Source of the DNA: Pyrus communis
Lineage: Eukaryota; Streptophyta; Magnoliopsida; Rosales; Rosaceae
Assembly (NCBI RefSeq): GCF_963583255.1
Contig: NC_084815.1
Span: 4,405,056 to 4,469,055, forward strand
Reading direction: 5' to 3'
Length of the DNA stretch: 64,000 nt
Each line of letters begins with the position of its first letter. Position 1 is the first letter of the stretch. Below the pieces are notes generated by a model. It saw only the letters and a program-made list of their open reading frames with translations. It ran no database searches and was not told the origin of the DNA. Shown here piece after piece: positions 23,701 through 35,172 of the stretch. The translations under genes were made by a program, and so were the position numbers.

Positions 23701-24936
23701 ATGGGTGAGGAGACGTCTGATGCAATGAACCTTGACCTGAATCTGGGTCCTGGTCCCGATGCTGGCTCGATGTCAAATGAACCTGTAAATTTGGATGCTT
23801 GGACTGAAGCGCCTATCCGCAGAATTGCGGAAGCTATGAGGAGGGCCCGGCAGAGGAGATGGCCGCTACCTGAAAGGCGGAATATTTCCATGGAGTTGAA
23901 TGAATTGATGGTCAACTCTGGTAATTCAAGTACATTACAACCCGGTGAGGGTAGTCTTACAGCAGAAGAAAGAACAAGTGACGCACCCAAGACATGTGAT
24001 AATAACAATGGGATTTTGGAAAATGAGAATTCTGAGAATAAGGATGATGTTGAAAAGGGCGGTGGCAGTGATGGGAGCTTTTTCGATTGTAATATTTGTT
24101 TGGACTTGGCTAGGGACCCTGTTGTGACTTGTTGTGGTCATTTGTTTTGTTGGCCATGCATTTACCGTTGGTTGCATGTGCAAGATGCAAAGGAATGCCC
24201 TGTCTGTAAGGGAGAGGTCACAATGAAGAATGTCACCCCAATCTATGGTCGTGGAAACAATGTGCGTGAGCAAGATGACGACTCAAATCTTAAGATCCCT
24301 CTTAGGCCTCATGCACGTCGGGTTGAAAGTTTGAGACAAACCATTCAGAGGAGTGCATTGACTTTTCCAGTAGAGGAGATGATTCGCCGTCTTGGTAATA
24401 GATTTGATTTGACTCAGGATGTTATTCATCCATCAGAGCTTGAGAATACCCAGGAAACAGCAGAAAGAACTAATTTGTTAAATAGGATTCTGACATCTCG
24501 AGGACTGCGCAGAGAGCAAAATCCAGTGTTACTTGCAGATGATGTTGTGGATTTAACGCAAAGCAACGTGACTGGCGTTGAAACAAGGGAAAACCGCCAA
24601 CTTCAGTCCTTGCTACTTAGAAGGACACAATCGCACAGAGCAACACTATCTTCTCTCTCGTCTGCATTGAATTCTGCTGAAAGGATATTTGAGGCATATT
24701 ATCGTAACCGTAATAGAAATCAAGAACAACAGCAGCCTGCACCAGTTGATGATAGAGATTCTTTCTCAAGTATTGCAGCTGTTATAAATTCAGAGAGCCA
24801 ACTGGACACAGCTGTAGAAATTGATTCCATGGTTTCCCTTTCAACTTCATCTTCCAGAAGAAGAAATGATTCGTCAAGAGTTTCGGACATGGACAGTGGA
24901 GATTCTCGTGCCCACAGAAGAAGAAGACTGAACTGA
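23701..24936 (+). CDS. RING-HC (C3HC4) E3 ubiquitin ligase, RMA/RNF5-like, 411 aa
   Basis: The open frame starts at ATGGGTGAGG and ends TGA; an in-frame TTG nine bases earlier is not a plausible start. The RING finger is C130-x2-C133, C145-x-H147-x2-C150-x2-C153, C166-x2-C169, with W157 and P167 at the positions that contact the E2 enzyme in this class. The family transfers ubiquitin from an E2 to target proteins. The N-terminus carries LDLNL (11-15), an LxLxL motif that in plants can recruit co-repressors, and an Arg-rich helix (40-54). The region after the RING is predicted soluble with a polar, Ser/Arg-rich tail ending RRRRLN. RMA proteins are usually shorter and end in a membrane anchor, which I do not see, so cytosolic or nuclear location is likelier. 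The exact orthologue is not settled. The last 207 bp of the frame are tandemly repeated downstream. Confidence 0.9.
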   Translation: MGEETSDAMNLDLNLGPGPDAGSMSNEPVNLDAWTEAPIRRIAEAMRRARQRRWPLPERRNISMELNELMVNSGNSSTLQPGEGSLTAEERTSDAPKTCDNNNGILENENSENKDDVEKGGGSDGSFFDCNICLDLARDPVVTCCGHLFCWPCIYRWLHVQDAKECPVCKGEVTMKNVTPIYGRGNNVREQDDDSNLKIPLRPHARRVESLRQTIQRSALTFPVEEMIRRLGNRFDLTQDVIHPSELENTQETAERTNLLNRILTSRGLRREQNPVLLADDVVDLTQSNVTGVETRENRQLQSLLLRRTQSHRATLSSLSSALNSAERIFEAYYRNRNRNQEQQQPAPVDDRDSFSSIAAVINSESQLDTAVEIDSMVSLSTSSSRRRNDSSRVSDMDSGDSRAHRRRRLN

Positions 24937-25172
24937 AAGCGTCTTCTTCAGCCCACAGCAGCCTGCACCAGTTGATGATAGAGATTCTTTCTCACGTATT
25001 ACTGCTGTTATAAATTCAGAAAGCCAACTGGACACTGCTGTGGAAATCGATTTCATGGTTTCCCTTTCAACTTCATCTTCCAGAAGAAGAAGTGATTTGT
25101 CAAGCGTTTCGGACATGGACAGTGGAGATTCTCGTGCCGCCGGAAGAAGGCTGAACTGAAAGCATCTTCTTC
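24730..25172 (+). repeat. tandem duplication of the RING gene 3' end
   Basis: Unit 1 is 24730-24949 (end of the coding sequence, stop and 13 bp after it). Unit 2 is 24956-25172. They share long identical blocks, for example CAGCCTGCACCAGTTGATGA, and differ by roughly twenty substitutions plus a 3-bp length difference near the stop. Unit 2 is still open in its own frame from 24956 to its TGA at 25157-25159, in a different frame from the gene, so it is part of the 3' UTR unless splicing joins it. Confidence 0.9.
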
Positions 25173-27222
25173 GGTTCAGCAAACGTTATCTTGTATGTGC
25201 TCTTTGACTTTTATTTTATTACCCTTTCCCCCTCTTAAATGCCTTTCCCTGTTCAGACTCTAGGAAGTATTCACCTTTAGCCGTAACCTTTGTCCTTTGA
25301 CTTTGATGAGGTGTGATTATGGAACTTCCGCAGCTATCTGCTTGATTTATTTGTTTTAGATTTTCATATAATGATCCTCCCTTAACCGAAGGATCTTAGG
25401 CTTTCAATTTGTATGGCAAATCATTGTACACTAGTACTACTAGTAGGCCGGTTTCGCAGTTCCATTGTAAATAAACTCATGAACTTCTTATGCTAGCGTT
25501 CATTTGGCATAAACCCTATAATATTTAAACTCGCTTCTATTTATCCTTTGATTCTGTGGAAAACCTGCATGCCTTGTACTTTCCCTTTTTGGGTATCTAG
25601 GCATATAAACTGCCCTTGCTTGCTAACCCCGTCAGTTCGATTCAACACATATATAGTTGGGGTGTGTGTGTGTGTATATATATATATATAGCTTTTTCAG
25701 CCACGATCATGAGTAAATAGAAGAAATTGTTAACCTTGTAACAGGTTGATTCTGCATAAACATGGTAGACAAATCCCTCGACCGGTGAAAAGTACATGCT
25801 ACTCATTTTCTTGTCAACCTTTCGTATCTGCTTCTATGCTTAACCAGAAAAACTCCAAATCTAGCCAAAGTTGTATATTTCTGCTTCTTTTCATTTCGCA
25901 GACATCACAAACGACTCGTGAATGGACGAACATACGAATTTCACCGACGAATCGACCGAACTGCTTCATTTCACAAAGACGGTAAATAGAATGACTTGTA
26001 AATTAGAACTAAAAAACAGTTTTCACTTCAATTTCAGGTTAATCTGGACCTCCTCCCTCTCTTCTTTGCTCTTCTCCTTTGTTCCTTTTCCACTTTCTCA
26101 AATCCTAGCACCCTATATTCAGTGCAAATCTTGACCCTATGGGCATTGTTTTCATAGAGCAAGTGTGCATCATTTTTATATGGGAGGTCACAAGTGCACT
26201 TGCCTGGCTCCCATTTCGATCCACAATTTTGTTCCACCAAATAAATTTGGGCTAAAATTCTTAAACCAAGCCCAGACACTTGGACAGTTTTTGGAAAAGC
26301 TGAACCCAAGTCTTTGTTATGTCCAATTCGATTATTTGGTCCAAACTCCAAATCGTTGCATACTTGCCGCAGGAGATTTCAAATCCAAAGCGTTACATGG
26401 GCCAAATGATTTTGAAACTGATTTTTAGTAAAAATGTAAGTGAAATCTTGAAAAAAAAAAACATTTGAAACCCAAAGTCACTTTCATCAAGAGTACTTTC
26501 AGTCGTTTTAAAGTACTTCCAAACGATCTTAACCAAACACTAGCTCCATCTAATTTAGCCACTCAGATTGCCTAACATTTATATGATAGTTCCAAAATCC
26601 ATCGGCATTAGGACTTGTTTGGTGCCTAGTAATATTGTACCGGATCAATGCCAGAAATGAATGCCAACATCCGAATCTTGTCCAATTTGAAGATATATGG
26701 AAACTTATTCTAAAATCCTACCAAAATGGAATGTAGACATGAAATTTAATGAGTTATCTAATCCAATTTATAACTAGACACGAAACGAGGCCTTGTATAT
26801 CTAGGTTAATTATGGCTTTAATCTAATTGTTGTACGTACTACGCATTCCTTGGAGGTAAGCATTGCTCGTTATAATTTTACAAATTATGCAGAAAATTAA
26901 TCAGCGAGGTTCTGTTTGATATGCCATAGAAGAAAGTGTAGAATCACACGCTTTCTAATCACCCATCCCTTGGTTGGAACTCCGTCTTTACCCGTAACTC
27001 ATGGCGAGCCATGCCGATATAGTGGTTCTGGCTTCAACTACCTTATGTCTATGGCATCGCAATCTTGACTTTTGATGCCATGATAGACCATGTTTATCGT
27101 ATACTGGGACACGCAGACACGGATAACCACAAGTAATAGCAGCACTGAATTGTAGGACAGTCCGAAAATCCTGCAGAGCAAAAACAAAATCCAATCGATC
27201 TTCACTTCTCATAATTTCTGAA
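25173..27222. other. 3' flank of the RING gene and intergenic DNA, no gene seen
   Basis: A (GT)n(TA)n microsatellite lies at about 25662-25690. Short frames at 25746-26428 show no domain and overlap on both strands. Around 26400-26530 there is a stretch of the AAGTACTTTC.. kind seen in hAT-type MITEs, but I could not define its ends. Confidence 0.4.
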
Positions 27223-27425
27223 GGCTTTTTAACCAAAATGGTCCTTGAGATTTGCATAACACATTACTTGGATCTCTGAGATTGTCCACCATCCATTATT
27301 TTAGTCATTCCGTTAAAAATTCCGTCAAGTGTCCCGGAACTCTTGGCTAGAAGTTTGAACAATTTTCAAAGCTTCGTAACTCAAAAGTTTCTTAACCAAA
27401 TTCGACCCATAATATATCAAGGGGT

Positions 27426-27955
27426 GTAATATCCACACATCATTTTTTACTTCTCCCACACTTTTTAGGGGATGTATTCAATTGAGAATTTGAGAGACTT
27501 TAATGGATTTATAAATTCAAAGATTTTTATAGAGTTTAATTGATTTGTAGAGATTGCATATAAAATTTTGATTCAATTCTCTCGAAATCTCATGGGGAGA
27601 GATGAGATTTGTAGATGCTTAAAATACACTACGAAATCTCTCAAATTCCCTCTAATTCTTCAACTTTCTCAAATTCCTTAAAATCAATTTCAAATTGAAT
27701 ACACCTATCATGTTATAAACTTCTTTGAAATCCTAATTGAATTTTCTAAGGATTTTAATAAACTATCTTAAAATTCTAAATTGAATACACCTTAAATTTC
27801 AGAGAATCACTTAAAAACCTGATTGAATACCCATAGATTCATTAAAAGAATTAAAATCCCTCAAAATCCCAATTGAATACACCCTCCTTAGTTTTCAGCC
27901 GTCAGATCGGATGAATTGAACAAGATCATCTGACGTGTATGGATAGCACACCCCT
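27426..27955. mobile_element. MITE inserted in the fold-back arm, itself hosting a second MITE
   Basis: The left end GGGGTGTAATATCCACACA and the right end (reverse-complemented) GGGGTGTGCTATCCATACA are inverted repeats. The inner 27470-27892 is a separate element, so this one is only about 110 bp of its own sequence. The fold-back arm resumes on both sides. Confidence 0.6.
27470..27892. mobile_element. PIF/Harbinger-like MITE, innermost element
   Basis: The ends read GGGGATGTATTCAATTGAG and (reverse complement) GGAGGGTGTATTCAATTGGG, with long further similarity into the arms. TTA flanks both sides. The interior repeats TTCAATT/AATTGAA words. Non-coding. Confidence 0.7.
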
Positions 27956-28777
27956 ATATTTTGATATAAAGATAGGAAAGTGTAGAACAAGATTATATCT
28001 AATTGGAAGCCTAATAGTTGCCAGAGATGATCGAAAAATAGCCTGAAAGTGACTGGTCCGCAGAAAACTGGAAAACTCGCTAGAAACCGGGTAAAATTTA
28101 AACGTTCATAACTTCTTCAATACTCAACAAAATCAAGTGATTCAAAAACGAAAACCATACTTCTCAACGAGATGAAGAGAATGGTATCTTTCTCGATGGC
28201 TAATTCATCATGGTTTGGTTGGAAAACAGCTCGAAAGTGGCTAACTTGAGACTAAGACATCCATTTTCGAGCTTTTTCTGGCCAAACCACAGACATTTAG
28301 CCATCAAGAAAGGTACCATTCGCTTCATCTCGTCGAGAAATATGATTTTCGTTTTTGAATCACTCAATTTCGTTGAGTATTGAAGAAGTTATGAACGTTT
28401 AAAGTTTACCCAGTTTTCGGCGAGTTTTCTAGTTTTCCCGTAGACCAATCACCTTTAGGCTATTTTCCGGCCATCATCGGCAACCATTGGGCTTCCAAAT
28501 GATATAATCTTATTCTACATTTTCCTATCTTCATTTTGATATATTATGGGTCGAATTTGGTTAAGAAACGATTAAGTTACGAAGCTTTGAAAATTGCCCA
28601 AATTTTCGGCCAAAAGATCTGCGACACTTAACGGGGTTTTTAACGGAATGACCAAAATAATGGATGGTGAACAATCTCAGAAACTATTTCTATTGATTTT
28701 CAATCTCAGAGACCAAAGTGATGTGTTATGCAAATCTCAGGAACATGAACCATTTTGAATAAAAAGCCTTTTCTAAA

Positions 28778-30861
28778 TTTTTAAGACCCATGCTAGCACA
28801 ACACTTTGTATTTGTCTAGTCTATGAGTCTTAAATTACTCACAGTTTAGTTTCAAAACCGTAGTTTATCTGAATTTAGAATTCGCATATTAATGGAAACA
28901 TGAGTATCCGTTAGATTTACGAGTTTACATTTCTTTACTAAGGTATGGGGGTTTTTTTTCCTTCTTGTTTTTGTAATCACAGTCTATTGATTTGTTCCCG
29001 TTAAATGATTATTGACACTAAAGATAAACCAATCAATCTATTGGATTCTCCAAATCTGACTCTGTCACTCTGCAGATTAATAACGTATGTGGGACTGCAG
29101 GTCCCATTGACACAGGTATTGTTGCTACTTGCTTGGTTTGATGATGACGACGACGATACTGTTTGGGATATGATGTTGGACATATGAAGCCTGGAAAGTG
29201 TGAGAAAAGAGAATGGGAGCAAGATGATTGGAGAAGGCAAGGGCCATGATTGAACACACGGAGAGTGTGTTTTAAGCCATCCTCTCCCTCTTGTGGCGTT
29301 GTCCCATGGTCAACAATCCTAGCTTGTCCTTACCCAGGCATATCAATTTATTTTTTACAGTCGAATAATATAAGTTATCATTAACTTTTGAAAAACTAAG
29401 AGATATAGGAGAAATAAAGTTCATCTTATTTGGTATTGCTCTGGCGCTAGTCATGAGAGTCGTCAATCTCTTTCTAAATTTTTTTGTTACCAAAAAAAGT
29501 TTCATCATTATTTTTCTTTTTTTTTAAAATTTTTTTTAAATAAACAATATTATCTACGTTAAAATGAGATGGATGGGTTCAAATAAACCTTAATGATTAG
29601 TATTATTGAGTTACAATAGTAATTACTTTAAATGCAAAGTGGAGATAACTATACATTTTAAGTACTAAAAAAATAAATCAACTTTTCATAAGGTAAAATG
29701 CATATTGTTATTTATTGGTTCATCCTTTTATATATGAGTTAGGCCACCACACAATAGTTGCAATTGTCCTTTAACCTAGTTACGGTATTTTTTTATCTTT
29801 TAAAAGAAAAGAAAAATGGAGTGAAGTGCATTGTGCTTCCATTTTGTCTAGCTATATATGGTAAGACCATCTTTTATGGAGGTTGTTAAAACCTAAAGTT
29901 TAGCATTTAGCAACCAAAGCCAAAATAATTGTGTCATGCTAATTTTACAAGCAAAGTGGGGTGTGGATGAATTGTTTACTGTTTCATTGAAACTTTTTAT
30001 GCCAACGCTTTCACACGACCCATTGAGTTCAATTTCTAGCGCTAGTAAAATACACGATAATGCTCAGGAGGAGGCTCAAATACATCTGTGAGTCTTCCCA
30101 TTTTAACATGTTTTAAGAGAAAAACACTTAATACTCATAAGAGCTTTTACTATAAGCAATTTTTTGTTAGAAGCATGGCCAGATTTTTAACAAAAATTTA
30201 AATTAATGCTTCCTAAAAGAAATTTATGTCTAACACTTCCGCATAGCACGTCTTCAACACTTTAACAAAAATCTGAACACTTTTATATTTTCTCTATCAA
30301 ATTTGTTAAATTCGTTTTTAGTTTGTCTGAAAGTTCTTAACAGGCAATGGATCCAATTCTAAAAAATTAGTAGAGGGAAAAATATGCAACCCAATTGCTC
30401 TTTTATTTTTACACAACAATCTTTATTGTAGGGGAAAAAATGAAAGTGTTTCATAATGTTTATTATCATTCAGGTCAGTTGAAAGCAATTTTTTGGGGGC
30501 TTATGTTCCATTTTCTCCCAACATAATACAGCATCCCAGGTCGAGAAGGGACATGGAACGCATGATGGTGATGATAATGTTGATGATTAAGATAATGCAA
30601 GAAAAGCATGAGAAATGCCTAATGATGATGTCTAAAGGGGAACAAATTAAGATCCTTCTATTTCCAGGGTTGCATGCCTCAGTGTCTTCTCTTTTGCTCT
30701 CTAATATTTTTGGATTATGATAATTATTTGTTGTGATCAAGTGCTCTTTATCGGCTACGATTAGGGAGTGTGCAATTATGTAAATGATATGAACAACAAT
30801 GCGCTCATAATTACTTCACTCATGTTACACAATTATGTATTATATTAATAAGATCATTATG
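28778..30861. other. intergenic, no gene seen
   Basis: AT-rich DNA. The frames at 29001-29508 and 30493-30740 are short, overlap on both strands and lack recognisable domains. Confidence 0.4.
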
Positions 30862-31268
30862 TATATTTTACAAGAAATGCAAGCAACATTTGCACTAACT
30901 GAGAAATCTTTTAGTGTGTCGGAAGTATGGTAAGGTGCATCAACTATCACAATACGAGCAGTCGAAATTTTTTTTTTTCAAATATCCAACCAATTGTATC
31001 ATGACATTTGATGTATCAGATCGTGTTTCCGACACATTGAAAAATCTCTCACGCTAACTTCTGCATTTAGAATTTTCCACTTCTTCAAATAACATGTGGC
31101 ATTTGTTACATAAAAACAAGAACTTTATGTCTTTGAAATTAATCTTCTATTTTGTATCATTAATTTTTAGCCAAATTTTTTTTTTTGTGAAAAAATAATA
31201 ACACGTATCGTTTGAAGAAGTAAAAAAGTTCAAATGCAAATGTTGCTATACTCCTCTTATTTTACACA
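30862..31268. mobile_element. MITE with a second MITE nested in it
   Basis: The outer ends pair: TATTTTACAAG..GCAACATTTGCA on the left with the reverse complement of TGCAAATGTTGC..TTATTTTACA on the right. Inside, 30900-31050 has its own inverted ends (TGAGAAATCTTTTAGTGTGT and, reverse-complemented, TGAGAGATTTTTCAATGTGT). Both are non-coding. Confidence 0.55.
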
Positions 31269-31919
31269 GTCCGGCAGATTTTGTCATTATAACCTAGTAC
31301 AGTGTAAGTCTCACATTCAAGATGTGAATTCTTTTTATTAGTAATTCCAATTAGTAATATAGGACCAACCAGCTTTTTGGTTAGTGGTATTGTGTCCGTA
31401 TTGCAGAAGGAGATATCAACCTACAATATAAATGTGTAATGATTTCGGTACGGTACTTAATTATGATTCTATTGTGAGGTGTATAAGGTCATTGTAAGAA
31501 AAACGGAACATAAAATGGAACTTCGGCTGTGAGTCAGCTACTAACGGAGTACCGACATAAATATAATACGTTATCATCATTCATGTGAGTTGATCTAAAA
31601 TTATCACCTACTAGTAAAAAGAAAGAATATTTTGGATGTAGTCCTTAATCCTTAACACTTTTTAACTAAAATCTTAATGGTATTGAAAGTTTGATCAAAG
31701 TCCCTTGATTTTGTACACCTCATTATGTTACTATTTATATTTATAATTTTATAGTTTTGACATTAATTGTTTGATATTTTATGAGATTTATAATCCTATA
31801 AATTTAAAATTCCTCATTATAATACTATTAGAAACGACTACAATAAAAAAATTCAAACATTTTGATTGAATAAACGGATAAAAACCATGTAACAATATGA
31901 AATAATAAATGGAAAAATA

Positions 31920-32235
31920 ATGTATCCATAGTGTTAAAAAATTGGTACATTTTACATATAAATTTTTACACCAAAAAAAAAAAAAAATGTACATTTTACT
32001 TGTAACAAAGTGGTACATTAATAAAGAAGGATGAGTACATTATAAATAAATTAGGGTACAAATAAAAGATTAAAAAATTATGAGTACAAATGAAATTTTT
32101 AAAAATATGGGCACAAAAGGAAATTAATACATGGGTACAAATTAAAATTAAAAAGAAAATAGTACAAATTAAAAAAGGGTTGCAAATTAAAAGTGGATAC
32201 AAACAAAAAATATAACTATATGGTATACAAAGTTT
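31920..32235. repeat. degenerate AT-rich repeat of GTACAAATTAAAA type
   Basis: The word (G)TACAAATTAAAA and variants recur about ten times at irregular spacing. There is no coding potential; the open minus-strand frames here result from the biased composition. Confidence 0.5.
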
Positions 32236-32256
32236 AGCCATAAAATATAAATATAT

Positions 32257-32914
32257 TGTCACATCCCGACCTGGGCCCCCACCACATTTCGGGATCAACT
32301 CCACTATAGCACGATATTGTCCGCTTTGGCCCCAACCACGCCCTCACGGTTTTGTTTCTGAGACCTCACACGATAACTTCGCAGTAGATCACCCATCCTG
32401 GGATTGCTCTCGCGCAAACTCGCTTAACTTCGGAGTTCCTACGGAACCCGAAGCCAGTGAGCTCCCAAAATACCTCGTGCTAGGTAAAGATGAGAATATA
32501 CATATAAGGCTTACAGGATCCACTCTTCTGGGTGATGTGGGATGTTACAATCCACCCCCCTTAGGGGCCTGACGTCCTCATCGGCACACATGCGGCCAGG
32601 GTTAGGCTCTAATACCAAATTGTCACATCCCCGCCTGGGCCCCCATCATAACCCGGGCTCAACTCCGCCATAGCACGATATTGTTCGCTTTGGGCCTCGA
32701 CCATGCTCTCATAGTTTTGGTTCTGGGAACTCACACGAGAACTTCCTAGTGGGTCACCCATCCTGGGATTGTTCTCGCTCGAACTCGCTTAACTTCAGAG
32801 TTCCTACGGAACCCGAAGCCAGTGAGCTCCCAAAAGGGCTCGTGCTATGTAGAGATGGGAATATACATATAAGGCTTGCTGGATCCACTCACATAGGTGA
32901 TGTGGGATGTTACA
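32257..32914 (-). mobile_element. Cassandra-type TRIM with 5S-rRNA-like LTRs, copy 1
   Basis: Two direct repeats, 32257-32549 and 32621-32914, both run TGTCACATCCC…TGTTACA and enclose a 71-bp interior. On the minus strand the interior starts with TTGGTATTAGAGCC, a methionine-initiator-tRNA primer site. It ends with a polypurine stretch (AAGGGGGGTGGA). The minus strand of each LTR contains wording close to plant 5S rRNA internal promoter sequence: GAACTCCGAAGTTAAGCGAG and GGATGGGTGACC (for example 32370-32445). Flanks are TATAT and TATAC, a TSD with one mismatch. The element has no coding capacity and depends on other elements to move. Confidence 0.9.
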
Positions 32915-34632
32915 TATACCATATATAATTTTTCCAACACTATATGAATATTTTAGAAATTTAATGTAATTATGTTGTATATTGAAATAATGACATTCAT
33001 TATAACCTTCATAAAAAATTACAAAGAAATAAAGTTTCAATCAATGAAATAGAAAAATGATGCATGAGAACCTAATTTCTTCCAAAAAAGAATAGTGTTG
33101 AATCATATGCTTGAGGAATTGTAGAGTTTCAACTCGATGACAACTAATCTCTAGAATTTTTTCATTGTGAACGTTCAATGATAACGAAATAGAAATTATT
33201 ACATAACTAATGATGCAGTGTTAATGTTGTATTAACATCGTTATTGTGATTCCATTACCATTTTAATTAATAAGAATTGGTTGACGAAAACATATTCGAT
33301 TAATTAGTTGTTCACCATCATAACTCTCTATCAATACAAACCAATCAACGTGAACGCATAAAACTTCCTATTAGGTGGTGTGGTGGTTTTTGGACAAATC
33401 GAATTTTCGATTTCATTCTAAAATTTTCGAAGTGAATTGAAATTTGAAATTCTAAATTGTCGAATTATTTTGGATCGGAATTTCAAAACATAAATCGAAA
33501 TTGATTTGTTTTACAAGTTTTTTTTATATTTTAACTTTTTGAAATTATTTTGTTGTTCTTTATTTTATTTTATATCTAAGTATATGATTAATATAAAATT
33601 AAAAACTACGAGTAAAATGTATCCAATACTGACCCTGAACATGACGAAATGCAAAATCTGATTACAAAATACATAATGTTACTAAGTAATTATAAAAAAA
33701 ATTGGATTACGTTTGAAGTTTTTGATCAAAATAAGTTTGAAACATTTTGGAAAAGTTTAAATCTGAAATTAGAAATTTAAGAATCTATTTGCATAAATTT
33801 TTATCCATTCTTTTCGGAAAATTTGACTTACAAATTTTTTAGAATGAATTTTTTTATTGCACCCTTGTTTTGTTCATACATGAGCCAAATTTTATTAAAA
33901 GAAACTTATTAGAAGTTTAAGACCTCAACGGTGCATTGTATTGAGTAATACAAAAATTAATTACTGAAAAAAAATTTAACAGTTGTAAAACTTTAACGAC
34001 AAAAACACTCGTAAAACTCAACATGCTACGTAATTTTGAAGATACACTCAACTTCAAGTATAAAAATCTGCTGAAAATCTAGCGGTAAAAAGTATACGAA
34101 ATGAGCTGTAAATTATGTACCTCCAGATTTGAATCCCCCGAAAATATTCTCTAATATATTAAATAAAAAATAAACTGGGAAATAGTTAGTTTTGTTCTTT
34201 CAGTAAATTTGAAAGAAGGGGAGTACTAGAGATGGGGACCCAAGCCTTAGATGAGGCTGCAGGAGAAGGGGACGTGGGACTGATGACTTGCATCAAAAGG
34301 CACGAAGTATGTGACTCTCCACACAAATCAATTCACAGGCCTGCCAAACCCTAAAGATAAGTCATCATTACAAAAAATTCACACACCCCCCCCCCCCCTC
34401 TCCCCCCCCCTCTCTCCCTCTCCCTCTCCCTCCCACCTTGGCAAAATAACCCTAAAAATCGTTTGATTAAAAAGAAAAACCCTAAATCGTTATAAAGAGG
34501 TTAAGAGTATGAATGGGTAGATGACGAAACTGTATTAAGCAGCGTAATTTATCACCGGCAAATCTACGCGGTTGGAACTTCTTTAATCTTACCACCACCA
34601 ATAGTTTCATTGGGTTTGGTGCCATTTTTTTA
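32915..34632. other. AT-rich intergenic, no gene seen
   Basis: Very AT-rich DNA with a C/T-rich microsatellite at 34385-34435. No open frame or repeat structure was identified between 32915 and 34380. Confidence 0.4.
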
Positions 34633-34852
34633 GGATCTGAATTGTCTGCCCTTCTCATTCTATACTTTTCTCATTTTCTTCTATTTCTATGATTACGGTT
34701 AAATCATGTCAATATTTTATATTAATTTTTTTTATAAAATAAAAAATAAAAAATAATAAAAATATAAAATATTGACATACCTTAATCATGATTTATAGAA
34801 ATAGAAATTAATAGAAAAAATATGAAATAAAAAGAGCAGATAATCCAGATCC
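34633..34852. mobile_element. Mutator-type MITE, copy 1
   Basis: This 220-bp element has near-complete inverted-repeat structure: GGATCTGAATTGTCTGCCC on the left and (reverse complement) GGATCTGGATTATCTGCTC on the right. The 9-bp direct repeat ATTTTTTTA is perfect on both flanks (34624-34632 and 34853-34861); 9 bp is the Mutator superfamily size. Confidence 0.85.
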
Positions 34853-35172
34853 ATTTTTTTAACGGGAGCCCCGAAGTCGAAGGCTCAAGCTACTTGTATA
34901 GCTTCTCTGCCTTTTTCAATGCGACCTAAAAAAAATCTTTGCAGGTCCTATAAAGATCCACTATATAACACCGGTATCTTCCATTAGATTTTGTCTCTCA
35001 TCGACATCTATAGCCTGTATTCCGCTATCCTCATAGCCTGAATTTCTTGGCAAACATTTATGATTCAAGTCGGATGCAAAATATATATACTTGTCTACTG
35101 TATCTATATGTATAGTTGTATACATAATATAATCAATCAGCTACTAATAGCATAGGGGAGGGCGTTCTATCG

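Larger units (their letters stand above)
27223..28768. mobile_element. fold-back element with long inverted arms
   Basis: The outer ends GGCTTTTTAACCAAAATGG and (reverse complement of the right end) GGCTTTTTATTCAAAATGG match. The arms continue for about 500 bp: 27223-27425 pairs with 28545-28768, and 27956-28240 pairs with 28245-28530. The left arm is split by a 530-bp insertion (27426-27955). Possible target-site copies ATTTCTGAA and TTTTCTAAA (7 of 9 identical) would fit a Mutator-type origin. There is no coding capacity. Confidence 0.75.

Noticed and set aside
24874..25182. Minus-strand frame over the duplicated 3' end of the RING gene
   Set aside because: It is the antisense of coding-derived sequence and has no independent support.
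26201..26221. TGCCTGGCTCCC, the first 12 bases as in miR160
   Set aside because: The following bases do not match miR160 and no complementary arm lies within 200 bp, so it does not form a precursor hairpin.
32370..32445. 5S rRNA gene
   Set aside because: Only part of the 5S sequence is matched and it is repeated within paired LTRs, so it is a Cassandra element and not a 5S gene.
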